The position numbers and the translations under genes are program-made. Below the pieces are notes generated by a model. It was not told the origin of the DNA and did no database searches. It saw only the letters and a program-made list of their open reading frames with translations. Of a DNA stretch of 64,000 nucleotides, positions 23,001 through 35,071 are shown piece by piece. The stretch is from Echinarachnius parma (taxonomy: Eukaryota > Echinodermata > Echinoidea > Clypeasteroida > Echinarachniidae): contig JBAMJV010008004.1 in the NCBI GenBank assembly GCA_037951105.1, positions 1-64,000 of the forward strand, in the 5' to 3' direction. Each line of letters opens with the position of its first letter. Position 1 is the first letter of the stretch.

Positions 23001-24130
23001 GACCAAGAAAAACAATGAGGAACACATTAATTCACTATTGATGCTTTCTACCCAGGTGTATAAATAGAGACTGAAGAAGGAAAAAAGAAGGTCATAACTT
23101 TTTTCTCCAAAAGTGATATTTAAGACTTCAATCAAATGTACCATGTCATGGAAAAAGAAGGATATTTACCTAGTGAAAAGCTATTATCCCTTATGTCAGA
23201 TTTTATCAACTTCTGCTCAATAATTTTCTACCACAATCTAATTTAAAGCCAAATAACAGTATTGGGAAAGTTTCCGAAAACATCTATATTGGCCTAACTA
23301 ATTTATCAACATTGTTGAATAAGTATATTACAAAATATTCTGAAATATCCATTTAGACTTTAATATACACAACCCACCCGGTTCCCATAGCCACGGGGTT
23401 AAATGGGTATCAACAAACCTGAACCGTTCTCCTGGCATTGATCTGTTCTGCTCTTAGCTTGTCCCATTGCTGCTGGCCTTGCAACTGCAAAAAGAATAAC
23501 ATAAAGACATACATTTCAATGCAAAACAAACTGTAGAGTGTAGAGAGTGCAGTTTTCATGCAGGTAAGCTTGAAAAGTAGCCCCAAACAAATTAATTAAA
23601 ATATTTTCCCTGATGCCAAATGGTTTAATTATCATACAATGTAAATGGTCATACATGTACTACATAGGTAGTATGACCATTTACAAGTATTTAGCACAAT
23701 TTCCTTGTCTCACAGAGTATGTAGACAATTCAAGTGTAAGCATGTGAAAATTAAACACGCACCATACATGTAGATCTACGCATTGAAACAGAATGGTGTG
23801 TATGAGTGGTTTATTACTTGTATAACTTGAACAATTTCCTGGTCATAAAGTGCACATTGACAATGCATGAGTCAGCATGTCCATATTACCTGCTAACTAT
23901 GCATTTTCTAAAGCATTGCCTACGACACACAACAGTACGTTAATGTCTGTATGAGTGCTTTATATCACCTTCTGGATGTTCCTGCAGTGATTAGCGAGCC
24001 GCTCCAGATCTAGGGGGATGGCGATCTTTGTGAAGCGGTTGATGGCCGGCTCGAGCTTCCTGATTGGTTGCTTCATGCTGTCCGACAGCTCTGCAGGGGT
24101 GCTCCTCGGTGCTTCACCAAACTCTGCCAT
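19773..24130 (-). CDS. STX17: Syntaxin-17 (autophagosomal Qa-SNARE)
   Basis: Six coding exons on the minus strand: 24130-23969, 23484-23419, 22974-22711, 22267-22059, 20678-20592 and 20018-19773. The product is about 344 aa (human about 302). It has the N-terminal Habc-like block (KLEPAINRFTKIAIPLDLE), WDKLRAEQINARRTVQ, a SNARE motif (SWDDLRDELVELNS through AQQEKVDSIENN) and the diagnostic C-terminal hairpin of two glycine-zipper membrane segments (GGALIGGIVGGPVG and GGSAIGFISG) with a short basic tail. Known role in the family: recruited to closed autophagosomes, pairing with SNAP29 and VAMP8 for lysosome fusion. Exon 3 needs one extra base to stay in frame (see its entry). All other junctions are GT-AG with matching phases. 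Confidence 0.93.
20592..20678 (-). CDS. STX17: STX17 exon 5 (second half of SNARE motif)
   Basis: It is bounded by TACTCTCAG and GTACAT and contains 29 full codons in phase 0. It begins AQQEKVDSIENN, the second half of the SNARE helix, and ends VKHLLK. A decayed copy starts exactly 200 bp upstream (20878). Confidence 0.9.
20815..20878 (-). pseudogene. Decayed copy of STX17 exon 5
   Basis: The acceptor TCTCACAG is intact, and the exon start GCACAACAGGAGAAAG matches the live exon. A 4-base and a 1-base deletion break the frame, and the donor side is gone. A third trace (ATTTGGACACATTCCTCTG) lies at 21400-21436, separated by element H. Confidence 0.85.
20976..21286. mobile_element. Miniature element H with ~60-bp inverted ends
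   Basis: A 311-bp element beginning GGCCCGGATTCACAAAGC with an inverted copy at its right end; the arms match for about 60 bp. It is flanked by GAT on both sides (20973-20975 and 21287-21289), a likely 3-bp target duplication. It sits inside a decayed third copy of the STX17 exon 5 unit. Confidence 0.85.
22059..22267 (-). CDS. STX17: STX17 exon 4 (start of SNARE motif)
   Basis: Acceptor ATAAATACAG, donor GTGAGAGT. It begins in phase 1 (completing GCA) and ends on a full codon. It encodes a serine/glutamine-rich linker (TPSSSSDL, KQQQQVQEV), then SWDDLRDELVELNSL, the first half of the SNARE helix. Two tandem decayed copies of its 5' edge follow at about 150-bp spacing. Confidence 0.9.
22268..22517 (-). 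pseudogene. Decayed tandem copies of STX17 exon 4 edge
   Basis: The live sequence at 22178-22270 (GCTTTGTCAGGAAAGCC through GAGTACTTGCTG) recurs at 22328-22420 and partly at 22479-22517, spacing about 150 bp. In the first copy the acceptor changed from CAG to CAC, so it should not splice. The long minus-strand frame here is only these copies read through. Confidence 0.85.
22711..22974 (-). CDS. STX17: STX17 exon 3 (with apparent frameshift)
   Basis: Acceptor ATCCACAG, donor GTATGC. The first 47 codons (QLKANVREMEK to VIELCG) match the Habc region. The frame then meets TGA within 40 bases. A one-base gain in the G/C homopolymers near 22807-22836 would continue it as PVMTQSLLGS to HGNSLE and end in phase 1, exactly what exon 4 needs. 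Alternatives are a real frameshift or a 38-nt mini-intron (GTAGAG to CCCAG), which also restores frame but is very short. A sequencing or assembly indel is my preferred reading. Confidence 0.8.
23041..23072 (+). repeat. SINE body fragment
   Basis: CTACCCAGGTGTATAAAT matches the middle of the SINE at 53582-53938. Only this short block remains recognisable. Confidence 0.5.
23242..23280. repeat. Solo end of element family K
   Basis: TTAAAGCCAAATAACAGT and the following AAAGTTTCCGAAA match the right end of the full K element at 40791-41271, read in the opposite direction. Confidence 0.55.
23350..23402. repeat. Repeat J, uninterrupted copy
   Basis: ACACAACCCACCCGGTTCCCATAGCC followed by GGGGTTAA. 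It serves as the empty-site reference for the M insertion at 18082. Confidence 0.5.
23419..23484 (-). CDS. STX17: STX17 exon 2
   Basis: Acceptor CTTTTTGCAG, donor GTTTGT. Twenty-two codons, phase 0 at both ends, including WDKLRAEQINARRTVQ, a conserved part of the N-terminal helical bundle. Confidence 0.9.
23969..24130 (-). CDS. STX17: STX17 exon 1 (start codon)
   Basis: Fifty-four codons from ATG at 24130 to the donor GTGATA. An earlier ATG two codons upstream is out of frame. The peptide starts MAEFGEAPRS, and the KLEPAINRFTKIAIPLDLERL block matches the syntaxin-17 N-terminus. Just upstream TTTTCATAG (acceptor, exon from 24150) indicates an intron in the 5' UTR. Possible decayed repeats of the downstream edge (TGTATGAGTG...TTTAT) occur near 23800. 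Confidence 0.9.
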
Positions 24131-24313
24131 ACCACTGCATCGTCACAAATCTATGAAAACAAGGACATTAATGTCACAAGTAAAACTAAGTTAGAGTGAA
24201 GTAAAAGTTATTTTCAACAGAATATAATCAAATTCAAGCACAGCTATGAAATATATATATATGAGGCAAGAACATTGCTTATTTTCAGGATTTATAAATC
24301 GCGACAGAAATAC

Positions 24314-24470
24314 CTTCAAGAAGAAAAGAAAAAACAACCGTGTACGACTGGTTCAGCCGACTTGTGATCTTGATAGTGTAATTGAACAGCTCCAACTGGA
24401 ACAACACTAAATGTACTTGTAGATGTGGAACAAGAAGAAGAAGAAGGTGCAGTGTAACTAATTACAAGTC
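24314..24470 (-). other. Possible STX17 5' UTR exon
   Basis: A minus-strand donor (CTTGAAG followed by GTATTTCTG at 24313) is compatible with the acceptor before 24150. The start of this non-coding exon is not defined; 24470 is only a guess. Confidence 0.35.
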
Positions 24471-25929
24471 TGTCTAGGCTACAAGGGCGTAAACTGTAAA
24501 ATATACATTAAAGGGTACCACCACCCAAAAATAATATTCTTATAATAAAATGTAATATCTTTAGTAACCCATTCCATCAACAAGTTCACAAAAATATGTT
24601 TCCAACAAAAAAAATATATATTTGGAAAACGCCTCACCATTCTAAAGCATGCGTCTGCATGTACAAAGACTACTTTGTCCAGAGCGAACGAATCGTCTGG
24701 GATTCTATTGTCCAGGGGCGGATCTAGCTTTTTGCTAAGGGGGAGGGGGGGGGGTTTGACCCAATGACGATGCGGATACTGTGTGGGTCTGGACACATGA
24801 TGGCGTTTTTCTATGCACATCACATTTTCAAGGGGGGGGGGGGTTTAAAGTAAACCCCTAAAACCCCCCCCCCCCCTCCTGTAGACCCGCCACTGTTGTC
24901 TCCAAACGTACGCGTGAATAGCATTGGCGCACTCGCAAATGTTTGGTCCATACGGAACCACGAAATAATAGTGGTTCCGTACGTGGTGGTAAGTAATTGC
25001 TTTGTTTATGAATTACACAACCCTTTGCAAAATGTTGGGTATCTATTTGATATCACAAAACGGTACCAAAACATAATTAATGTATGTTTTGTTCTTTGCC
25101 TGGTCGTCCCCTTTAATTAACATAACAGTGCATTCTCTTCCAAGAAATGCCCATGACCATGTCATTACAAAATTAGAGCATCCATTACTAGTATTCCATT
25201 CTTCTTGTGCCTTAATTGGGTGCGTGTGTGGGAGAATAAACATGAAATGAATTGATATTTGTATAAATCCAATTTATCAAAATAAAATTAAAATGATTGA
25301 ATCAAAACTGAAAATCATCACAAACAATTTGGATTTAGACTTAGTTTTCTCAATCCAGCTTTCTTCTCGTCTTCGACTTCGGTACTCAAGTCATGTCATG
25401 TCACACTTCACAATAAGCTTAGTTAAGTATCACGATTCTCACACACAACTGATTTATGTCCAACTCCATTGCAAGATGAAAACAAAATCCAAGATAGACA
25501 TATTCATTAGAATTAGATGCTCGTCAACTCAAAATTCAAATGACAAAAATAATGAAAAGGTTTTGATAAGAAAATAACAATTATTTGACTATTGAGTTCC
25601 CAAGCCAATATTGTTACACATCTAACACAAATTCTTGTATCTACGTCCGATATTCTTACCAAATATACTTGAAATAAAATCAGAATCGTTCAGAAAATGT
25701 CTTGAAAATGGCTTGAAATTGGCTGTGACGTCTGACGAAGAGAGAAAACTCAGCTCAGCTAACTAGATCCGCATTCTTATCGAACATTGGTCGGGCTGAG
25801 ACGGGCAGCTGGCGGGGTAGGTTTACTGTACCGTGCGTCATTGTGTGGGAAATCCCGCTACAAAATGACGGACGATCAAAACAAATCCATCGATTTATTT
25901 TTGTGTTAGTCTATCGCCCTCTACGACGT
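24471..25929. other. Region upstream of STX17
   Basis: It contains one E-family element (24713-24895) and otherwise unassigned AT-rich DNA. A somewhat GC-richer patch near 25720-25870 might hold a promoter for STX17, but no specific motif supports this. Confidence 0.35.
24713..24895. mobile_element. G/C-tract miniature element E, copy 1
   Basis: The ends CAGGGGCGGATCTAG and GTAGACCCGCCACTG are inverted. The interior has a G-tract and a matching C-tract. TTGTC abuts both ends (24708-24712 and 24896-24900), a likely target duplication. Confidence 0.7.
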
Positions 25930-26777
25930 GATTCACTATAATGTGAGAAACTATTTCAATTTTAAAATAATGCTTTATATACTAAATTACATTTTAGTAA
26001 TTTATGTTCTTTTTGTGGTAAATATGAAGAAACTTACGAGCATTTATTTTGTCTGTGAGAAAGTAAAACCAATTTGGGAAGAGTGTGGGAATTTATTTAA
26101 TTTAGTAGAGATTAAAAATATAAATTGGAAAGGTATCCATGTAGGGATAGTTGAGTTAAACATAGGGAAGGAACAGTATTTTGATAAAATATATGATATT
26201 TATAGATAGTAAAAATAAAATAAACCACCAACTCCTTTGGAGATTAAGAAAAGATTATTAGAAAATAGAAAGGAGGAGAAGAAATAAGCTGGGGACAGAG
26301 GTACACTAACATATCATATTAGAAAGTGGGACAATTTAGAATAGCTTCGTGCAGAACAAAATAGGAAAGGCGAATAGAAGCAATGAAATGAACATGGCTG
26401 ATATAATGGTCGAGATTCTTACAAGATGTAGGCATGTTTTCTGTGGATGTGTGTGTGGGTGTCTGTGCACGCGTGTACACGTACGTGTGTTTTTTTTTTT
26501 TTTTTTTTTTTTTTTTTTGGGGGGGGGGGAGAATGGTTTTTCCCTCCTATTTCCCCCTTTTTATGTTCATGCTTTCTTCATGCATGCATGTTTCATGCTT
26601 TATTTGATGTAAAACAGTTAAAGTTAATTTATATTATTTAGAAGTGAATGTAAAATCATATTCTATGTTAACATGCAGATTATTTTATGTACTGATTTTG
26701 TTATTGTTTGTTATTGTTATTTTGTTATTGTCTGTAAAAAGCAATGAAGAAAATAAATATCTTTGAAAAAAAAAAAA
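25930..26777 (+). mobile_element. 3' end of a non-LTR retrotransposon (L1/Tx1-like)
   Basis: The translation, with one frame change near 26055, shows a C-x-x-C...H...C pattern (CGKYEETYEHLF, then CEKVKPIWEECG). This is the zinc-knuckle-like C-terminus found in many LINE reverse transcriptases. After the stop comes a purine-rich 3' UTR, then AATAAATAT and about 12 A residues at 26766-26777. It is a heavily 5'-truncated, inactive insertion. The class is inferred from the motif alone. Confidence 0.55.
26489..26529. repeat. Poly-T followed by poly-G
   Basis: About 29 T residues followed by about 11 G residues, inside the LINE 3' UTR. Confidence 0.85.
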
Positions 26778-27116
26778 TTTAAATTAAATAATGACACCAT
26801 TTAGCAGACTTACGATACATGTAACTTCGATAATCACATTGAGCTAAAACTAAAACAGAACATATTGGAAGCCTACTATAAACACTTCATACTCAAGTGG
26901 TGGGTTTATAATGAATATTACAAGATATAAATAGCCAGTCACAATTATTATAATTTAGGTGGATTATTCTGTTCTTAATGAAGTTGTATCTTTATAGCGT
27001 CAGAGTTCTAACATAATTGCTTTTGTATGTTGGTGCAGACTGGTACCCCGCATTTTAGCTTTATTAATACATTTTAACTTTATATTAGGAACAATGTCAT
27101 GTGGCAAAACAAGTTA

Positions 27117-27673
27117 TTAAAGGGATAGTTGAGTATTGGTCAAACTTAACTTTAGTAACCAAAACCTGCACCATTACGGTACAAAGTAATAGTAAGAATT
27201 TCTCCATGCTCGAAAAGTATACACAATTACAAACGACTAAGTAAAACCCCTGTTATCATTCAAAAAGAGCCGTTACAACTCAAGAGGGCGCTATTAAAAA
27301 AATCACTGCTTTTAGCCATTTTTCATACAAAATTGTGCATTTAATGTTTTGTTAAAATAATGATTCAATAGAGATATCATTAACGACTTTTTAAAAACCT
27401 ATTCAGATTTTTTTCCAAGTTGTCTTTAAGCATTTTTCAATTTTTTTTTCTAAAAAGTCTAAATATCCCCCGGTGATTGCCGGTGAAGAATCTTTTGAAT
27501 ATAAATATACTTATGGATATTTCAGCCGTTTCTGAACCGATTTTGATGAAATAAAGTTTAAGCTGTCATTAAAATTGTATGTTCTTTCAAATTTGACAGT
27601 CAGTTTTTCATTATCTCACATAAAAATATCGGGGGGCACTTCGGGAAATAACAATACTCAACGGTACCTTTAA
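27117..27673 (-). mobile_element. Miniature element family A, copy 1
   Basis: A 557-bp element beginning TTAAAGGGATAGTTGAG and ending with the inverted CTCAACGGTACCTTTAA. The interior has family blocks: AACCAAAACCTGCACCATTA, GAGGGCGCT and TTTCAGCCGTTTCTGAACC. Other copies are at 29749, 33474, 40440, 47533, 57777 and 58424. Confidence 0.85.
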
Positions 27674-29748
27674 CAACACCCTAGCTAAATGTTGTTGTTT
27701 GAATGATGTCTGTCACCCTGGGATCTTTACCGTAATATGTTGAAAATGTTATCAACTCCAAAATATAATAAGAACATTTCGTGCAAATAATGCTTGGTTA
27801 TTGGCTTGATAACAGAAGAGATAAGAAACAGGACAGCTGTATAGGCCTACATCCAATGAAATGAGTTTGCCCGAATTTGACATGGTTCTGCCACTGAAAT
27901 ATAACATGCTTTTGCCCAAATGGTATGACTGTTTTTTGCCCAAATGTGAGGTGCCTTTTGCCCGAATAACGGTCGTTTCCGATTTTTAGGAGGGGCTGCA
28001 GCCCCCCCCCCCCCCCCTCACCTCGTACGCCCAGGGGCCTGACGATTTGTTTAGGGGTGCTGTGCCCGTTTGAGGCAAATGGTTCTCCTGAGGCCTTCGA
28101 TTTAGTCCTCTGAGGCCATCTTGGTCCTGATTGTTTTGTTCACGTTGGAATCCCTAGCTCCACTGTGTATTTTCTTATTTGTAATTCGTTTATTCATGTA
28201 TTTGATTATTTATGTATGTGTTTATTTATTCATTTATTTATTGATTAACTTATCGATTGATTGATTGATTCATGTATGTATGTATTCATTCATTTATATA
28301 CTTTGATTTATTACTAGTAATTTGGTGAAGAACCTTCTTAGTTTTGCTTATACCAGGTGAAAATATTTGCCCCCTCACAAAAATGCAAGCCCCCCATCCG
28401 CCCCTTTCCCTTGCCCCTCAATCCTGCCCAACTGGAAATATACTAACTGGCCTCTACAGGCTCTGCCTCAACATGGTCGGACTAATAAGGGGGGTGGTAG
28501 GGGGGGGGGGGGGGTAGGGGGCACGCGAATTATTGTGGTCACTGTCACAGTATGTATTTCTTTACTTTCACAGATTTTTACGTTTTTTCCCCCAGTGGGA
28601 GGGGAGGCACGTGCCCCAAGGCCCCCCCCCCCCCCCTGTAGCTACGCCCCTGCTATCCGTAGCTACACCACAGACTGCCGTTAGCGCCACTATACTACCC
28701 CGTCAATGGTTGGTCCCGGACGCGTCCCGGAAGGCCAAAGTCACGACTGAGCAAACTTCGAGCAATGTTTACTCAGAGCCGCGAGTCAATAATATTATAC
28801 ACTTGTATACAGCAGAAACGAGCTGGCACGACGAATTGAGCATCAGGCATGTCCAAAAAGCGGTCAGTACATGAGATACAGTACATCATCATAAACATCT
28901 ATAATTTATTACTAATGTAATATTATGTAGTCATGTGGCTGACTCTGGGCTCACACGTGTCCCCAAAGTTTGGGGACTCTCCAAATGTCGGGTTCACACA
29001 CATGGACGTGCACACACATGCCTGTCCAATTACCGACTGTCCCAAAATAAATAAATACAAAATAAAATATTTGTACATGGATACAGAAATCGAATAATCG
29101 ACAGTAACACACGATATTAAAAAAACAACAGGTAGTGTTAGGGTTAATGGATTGACCATCTCTTACAAATCTATAAAAAAACAAAAACAATTAATACATT
29201 AATCTAATTTTGCTGGTAAGCATCCTCCCATAATATTAGTATAATAGTAGTGAACACTCAAATGAACTGTAACCATAATTATAAGCTATGCTAAGCTATG
29301 TTCTAAAATGTTAATTAAACACAAAATAATTTCCTTTCATCTGTTGTTCTATTTGTTTTTACTTTCAGTCAGTGTTTTATCAGTTAGGTGATGATGATAG
29401 AAATTACTATGCTGTTTACTTTTCCCTATCCGCAATTTATCTCGGCAAATCGGAGCTCTTTAATTATTGCTTGATTGCTTTTAATATTTCCGTAAGGTAT
29501 AATAATGTGACACGGCGGACTCCAGTTCAGCTGCAGATTTGCAATGTTTTACTTTGTTGTTTTCCCAACTTTATTCGCTGTCTACAGATTGCACGTATTA
29601 AATTGTCTGCGTCGTTACATCAGAGGGCGTTTTTCAAGTACACATCCACATTATGAACAGACTAGAAGCCCATCTGAAAAAAACATGAAGGTTTTAACCA
29701 CGAATAGGTAGGAACAAGGAATAGCAATGAGAGTTGCAAGTGATTCAT
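27674..29748. other. Gene-free stretch with G/C tracts
   Basis: It contains poly-C/poly-G tracts near 28003-28017, 28499-28513 and 28621-28636, flanked by E-like ends (TACGCCCAGGGG, TAGCTACGCCCCTG) and an ATTC/TTTA-rich simple repeat near 28180-28300. Proline- and glycine-rich frames here are products of the homopolymers. Confidence 0.55.
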
Positions 29749-31063
29749 AATTCAGTTTTGGTTTAAAGGGCGCTTCAAGAAATTATGTTTTGTGAGGTAA
29801 TGAAAAACTAAGTGTAACATTTGTAAAAAAACGCACAATTTTAATGACAGAATTAACTTTGTTTGAACAAAATCGAGTTAGAAACAACTTAAATATCTAT
29901 TTACATGTATATCCAATCGGAATAAATGTTGGGGACCAACTTTTATTCAATAATTTAAGAAAATATTTTGAAATCCTACACAAACCACAATGGATTTTAA
30001 CTTTTTTTGTATTATCTCTCTACTAAATAATGATTTTTTTTTAAAACCAAAAATAACATTCATATTTTAAATAATTATACATGTATACAAAATGGTTGAA
30101 ACTTGAGCTGCCTGGAGTGCGACTTTTTGTGCTTTAATGGAAACAGCCCTGTATTAAACTTAACCGTTTTAAACAGTGTATATTATACCATTCAAGTATC
30201 ATTGAATAACTGATTCTGTCAACAAAGGGCCTTCCTTCTTTTTGAAGATTAAAATATGGCTTGAATGCCTATTACGTTATTACCATTCATGAATTTGGTA
30301 TCATTGGAAAGCGTGAATCCTCTTCTTTACATTGATATAACATTTGCTATGGATATTTGATCATGGAATGTGCATTACATCCGAATGTAGGGCAAAGTAC
30401 AAAATGAAATGTTGCAAAATGCACTGATTTTGTCAACAGTGTGCCTTCCTTTTGTTTGAAGATTAAAATGTGGCTTGAATGCATGACCACCTCACCCCCA
30501 TTCAAGCCAAAGAAGGCACTCTGTTGACAAAATCAGTGCATTTTGCAACATTTCACTTTTGACTTTGCCCTACATTTGAATGCAATGCACATTCCATGAT
30601 AAAATATTCATAGCAAATGTTATATCAATGTAAAGAGGAGGATTCACGCTTTCCAATGATACCAAATTTATGAATGGTAATAGCGTAATAAAAAAGTTAT
30701 TAATGTGCAAACCTCGATTGCGGAACTTTTTGTGTGAGGTATAGTAATGTTATTTCTCTATCTAATCACTATTTCAACAAAGCATCACATGCACAATATT
30801 TTATTCAAAATGGTTGAAACCGATGAGTGTTTAGAGAGCGCCCTCTTACGTTTTAACGGCTCTTTTTTTAATGATAACATGATCTTTACTACGTCATTTG
30901 TAATTTTGTGTTCCTTTCTAGTTAGAACTATTAGTTTGTAAATGATGCAGGTTTTGGTTACTAAAATTCAGTTTCACCAAAACTGTACTCTCCTTACCAG
31001 AACTCAACTATCCCTTTAAGTTACTAAAAATTCTGTTTGACCAAAACTGGACTATCCCTTTAA
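29749..31063 (+). mobile_element. Family A, copy 2, with nested foldback
   Basis: The left end is diverged; the body blocks GAGGTAATGAAAAACTAAGTG and ACAAAATCGAGTTAGAAAC match the family. The right end is duplicated: ACTCAACTATCCCTTTAAG at about 31000-31019, then a second ACTATCCCTTTAAG to 31063. The element is interrupted by the palindrome at 30270-30690. Confidence 0.7.
30270..30690. repeat. Large palindrome with ~180-bp arms
   Basis: The left arm 30270-30450 and right arm 30511-30690 are inverted copies with few mismatches. Shared landmarks are GGTATCATTGGAAAGCGTGA, TTTACATTGATATAACA, CATGGAATGTGCATT and TGCACTGATTTTGTCAACAG. The spacer is about 60 bp. Confidence 0.85.
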
Positions 31064-32784
31064 GTTTAACGGTGAAATTATGATTGCCGTCATTATAATT
31101 TATGGTCGACACCGAAAGGTAAAAAATATTATTTATGTAATTCGTTTTGTGACGTCACGAAAACCGTCAGCAAAATCCCCTCAGCTTCCGGGTTCGAGAG
31201 GAATATAAATTTTGTTTAAAAGCATTTCCAAATACTTCTGTATAGCTATATACTGTATACGCCATACATGCTTTTGAGCTTTTCATAGTCCTGTGCATTG
31301 GATCTATCAAAATTAGTGATTTTCATTAAGCAGCTATTGGTACTTTTAAATAGTGGTTTAATGATTGATTACAAATAGGGAAAGTTGTGTAATTATAGTT
31401 GAGAATACGTCATAAATTCATTGCAGATTCATTAATAGAGCACAGGCGTTGGAGAAAGAGGGCGTGCGCAATTTAATTAAAGTAAATCTCGTACCTAGCG
31501 CACGATTTGTATAGTATACCACTCTGAAAATATATAATAGATCTGTTAGATCACCATTCATCGTGACCGCATAATATTATACCATCATAAACATAACTTG
31601 ACTATCAGTATAATTATACGGGGAACGCGAGAAGAGTCATACGGGAGTCATACACGTAGGCCTACGTTACGTAGTATAGAGTAGCACGAAAACATTGATT
31701 GATCATTAACCGCGGGCGCCGCTGGCTGCTACAGGGTACATCTAAATCATCATAACAATATTACAAGATCAAATAATATTTGTACCGTTATTTTAATATA
31801 ACACGAAGAGCTGGGCAGACGGATATATTACATGTATGTCAAGGAACGGATATGATATGATATGATGCCATTGTCAAGTGCGTGCTTGAACTATATAGTG
31901 TAGGATTCGTACATTTGGAGATAAAACGTTGCAGTTTTCTAGTACATGTACGAGGAAATTGTTTCTACCTTCAGTCTACCACTGGCGAGCCAATGGCACG
32001 TAAGTGAACGAACTACATGAACATGACATTGAATGCTGAACATGACACTGCATGACACTGCATGTCATGCATGTTATAGGTTACAGTATTCATGTGTACC
32101 TGTATACTCATACATGTACCTCTATCGCACGATCAAAGTTATACTGCATACTCCGCAGGCATAAACATGTTTTAGTTATAAATACATATGCACATGACTG
32201 TATATATAGTGCTTTTCACGTGAGATATAATCATTATCATTGTTGCAAAATGCTCTAAAAATATGAATATTTATAACGCAGTTGTAGGCGATACAACATG
32301 CATATCAATTTGTCACTTTTATTATTATGGGATTATGTTTGTACCGATATATATATACAATATAGCATAGAGTACTTAGTCTACTACACGATGTACACAA
32401 CACGCTGACCTACTTTATCATAAAGTTGACATTTGCTGTTTACAAGGTCAATGGTTTTCTTTTTGAAAGCAATACTATTATTTCCTTTGCATTGGATGCT
32501 ACGCTATAATGCTTTTTTACCATTTTAGTAATTCAATGGTTATACCAATATAATTTATGTGCCTTCCTTGTACATGCTAAATAGTATTGGTGAGATATAA
32601 TGTTGTATACCAGATATACAAATGTTATGTTTAATATAAAAAAAACTATTAAAAGATTTGTATAATCCTAGTAAATATGCATAATTTTGTATCATTTATA
32701 TACACAGTGAACGAATTATATATTTTAATAATATGTTACCAGTGTTTCTTATCTTTTTAAAATATTTTTTATAATCAACGATAC
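31064..32784. other. Gene-free stretch
   Basis: AT-rich, with a small tandem CATGACACTGCATGTCATG cluster near 32030-32070. I see no gene or known repeat. Confidence 0.55.
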
Positions 32785-33063
<279 letters not shown>

Positions 33064-33159
33064 ACCCATTCATGAAACACGCATGTCAATCCTTATGATG
33101 TGCCATGTCAACTCCCTCATGAACGCTTCATTCTAGTAGCATGCAACATTATACGTAGT

Positions 33160-33300
33160 CCACTCATTTTACCGAGCCCCGGTTATTCACCTATAGGTAT
33201 GGAACAGAATGGGGTTAATTGAATGTCTTGCAAAGTTTTTGGCATCGAACCTGTGACCCTCTCATTGAAAACGAATACCTTACCTTATTAGCCTCTACAT
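33160..33300 (-). mobile_element. tRNA-derived SINE remnant
   Basis: On the minus strand TGAGAGGGTCACAGGTTCGATGCC resembles an anticodon-T-arm and B-box. It is followed by GCAAGACATTCAATTAACCCC, similar to the body of local SINEs. Decayed. Confidence 0.5.
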
Positions 33301-33473
33301 CATTTCCTAAATTACCAAACATATAACAAGTTAGCTGTGATATATTTGCTTATACATGTACATGCATTTTATTTTGTTGTGACTTAATTTTCAGATATCT
33401 TACGTACCAGCAAGTCGTTATCATGCGTATGCGTAATAATGGGCCTCGGCGCGAGTATAGCCATATTGATTTA

Positions 33474-34440
33474 TTAAAGGTGTATTTCAGTTTTGGTATA
33501 GAGGGCGCTGCACGAAATAATTTGTTTATGAGATAATGAAAAACTGAGTGTAAAATTTGTAAGAGCATACAATTTGAATGGCAGAATAAACTTTCTTTGA
33601 TCAAAATCGGTTCGGAAACGGCTGAAATATCAATACATATATCCGATCGGAATAAATCTGGGCCCCAGATTTATTCGATGATTTTTTATTTTATTTAAAA
33701 AATGCTTACACTTTTTCAAAAATGTTTTTGTTTTTGATGATCGATCTATTGTATAATTATTTTAAAGGCATGCCTGTAAAGTGTCTAACTCCACGAATTT
33801 TTGTTGGAGCTTCCCCGTTTCTCTTCTACCGTGTTGTTTAGCTTATGGTAAGAGAAGAATAACATAGGGTTATATTTGTTCAAATGTACCTTTAGTATGA
33901 AGATAATTATCATTTAAATCTTTTATTTGAAAAGCGTTAGCAAACGCTTTTCAAATAAAGTACAATTGTCGTAGCTGAACACGTCCGGCCAGCGCGCGTG
34001 GGAAACAAATCTACGGCAGGCCATCAGTATTCGGTGATAAAATATGAACTCAATATTCGTTTTTTTCACCAGGTAAACAGTGATCGTTTTCTTTCAAACT
34101 TTCACAAATCTTTCAATTGTATTTTACAATGATATTGATATAGGATTGAAGTCTCAAATGTCATTTTGTGCAATATCTGACGCTTTACAGGTATCACTTT
34201 AACAAAACATTACATGCATATTTTTTTTTTTGAAAAATGGTTGAAACCAATGTTTTTTTTAAAGAGCGCCCTCTTGTGTTCTAATGGCTCTTTTTGAATG
34301 ATAGCAGGCTTTTAACTTAGTCGTATGTAATTTTCTATACCTTTCGAGCATGGTGGAGTTATAACTATTAGTTTGTAATGTTATTGTGCAGGTTTTGGTT
34401 ACTAAAGCTCAGCCTTACCAAAACTGTACTACCCCTTTAA
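33474..34440 (+). mobile_element. Family A, copy 3, containing a family B copy
   Basis: It starts TTAAAGGTGTATTTCAGTTT and ends AACTGTACTACCCCTTTAA, with family A blocks on either side of the nested B element. Both outer ends keep TTAA. Confidence 0.8.
33772..34202 (+). mobile_element. Family B, copy 2 (nested in A)
   Basis: TTAAAGGCATGCCTGTAAAG at the left and CTTTACAGGTATCACTTTAA at the right, with the B interior (CTTCTACCGTGTTGTTTAGC, CAATATCTGACGC). Family A sequence resumes immediately after it. Confidence 0.8.
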
Positions 34441-34841
34441 GGGTATATTATTATTCGATTCTGGTAGACATATTTAAACTGTATCCCATTACATCCAATT
34501 AAACTGTAGTTATTATACTTAGCATAATGCATATTATATAAATATGCGAAACGAATGTGAAAACATGCGTAGTATTGCTACATAAATTGTCAAAATCTAC
34601 ATGTACGTATACCATGACCGATAACTTGTACTGAACAACGAAATGACGAAGAAAACTGTATTGTTATAGACATTGAAGGGAATTCGTCTGAATAAACAAG
34701 CGGCGGACATATATACAACATAATGAGCTATCATTTCTTTTGTGTCCACAAAAAAAATGTTTTTGGGTAAAATCATTTTGCACCTTGAGTGTCAAACTGG
34801 GAGAAATATGAAAAATATGACGCAATAACATTATATTCGAC

Positions 34842-35071
34842 CAGCGGCGTAGCGTGGCCGGACCTGGGGGTGGGGGGAACGCATATTATTGAGGAGCACA
34901 CCTTATGTATTGCTTTATGAGTAAAACAGAATTACCCTTGTTTGTTTAATGATTTTGTTAAATACTTGGGTGGGGGGGGGGGGGGGGTGCCGCTTATTTT
35001 GTAGGGGCACACCTTATGTATTATTTTCTTTATATTGTAAAATTAGTGCCCCTCACGTAGCTGCCCCACTG
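34842..35071. mobile_element. G/C-tract element E, copy 2
   Basis: The left end is CAGCGGCGTAGCGTGG and the right end CACGTAGCTGCCCCACTG, with a G-tract near 34973-34987. The flanks TATTCGAC and TATTTAAC agree at 6 of 8 positions, possibly an old 8-bp hAT-type duplication. Confidence 0.6.

Noticed and set aside
28367-28874. Proline/glycine-rich frames
   Set aside because: Produced by homopolymer G and C tracts; no conserved domain.
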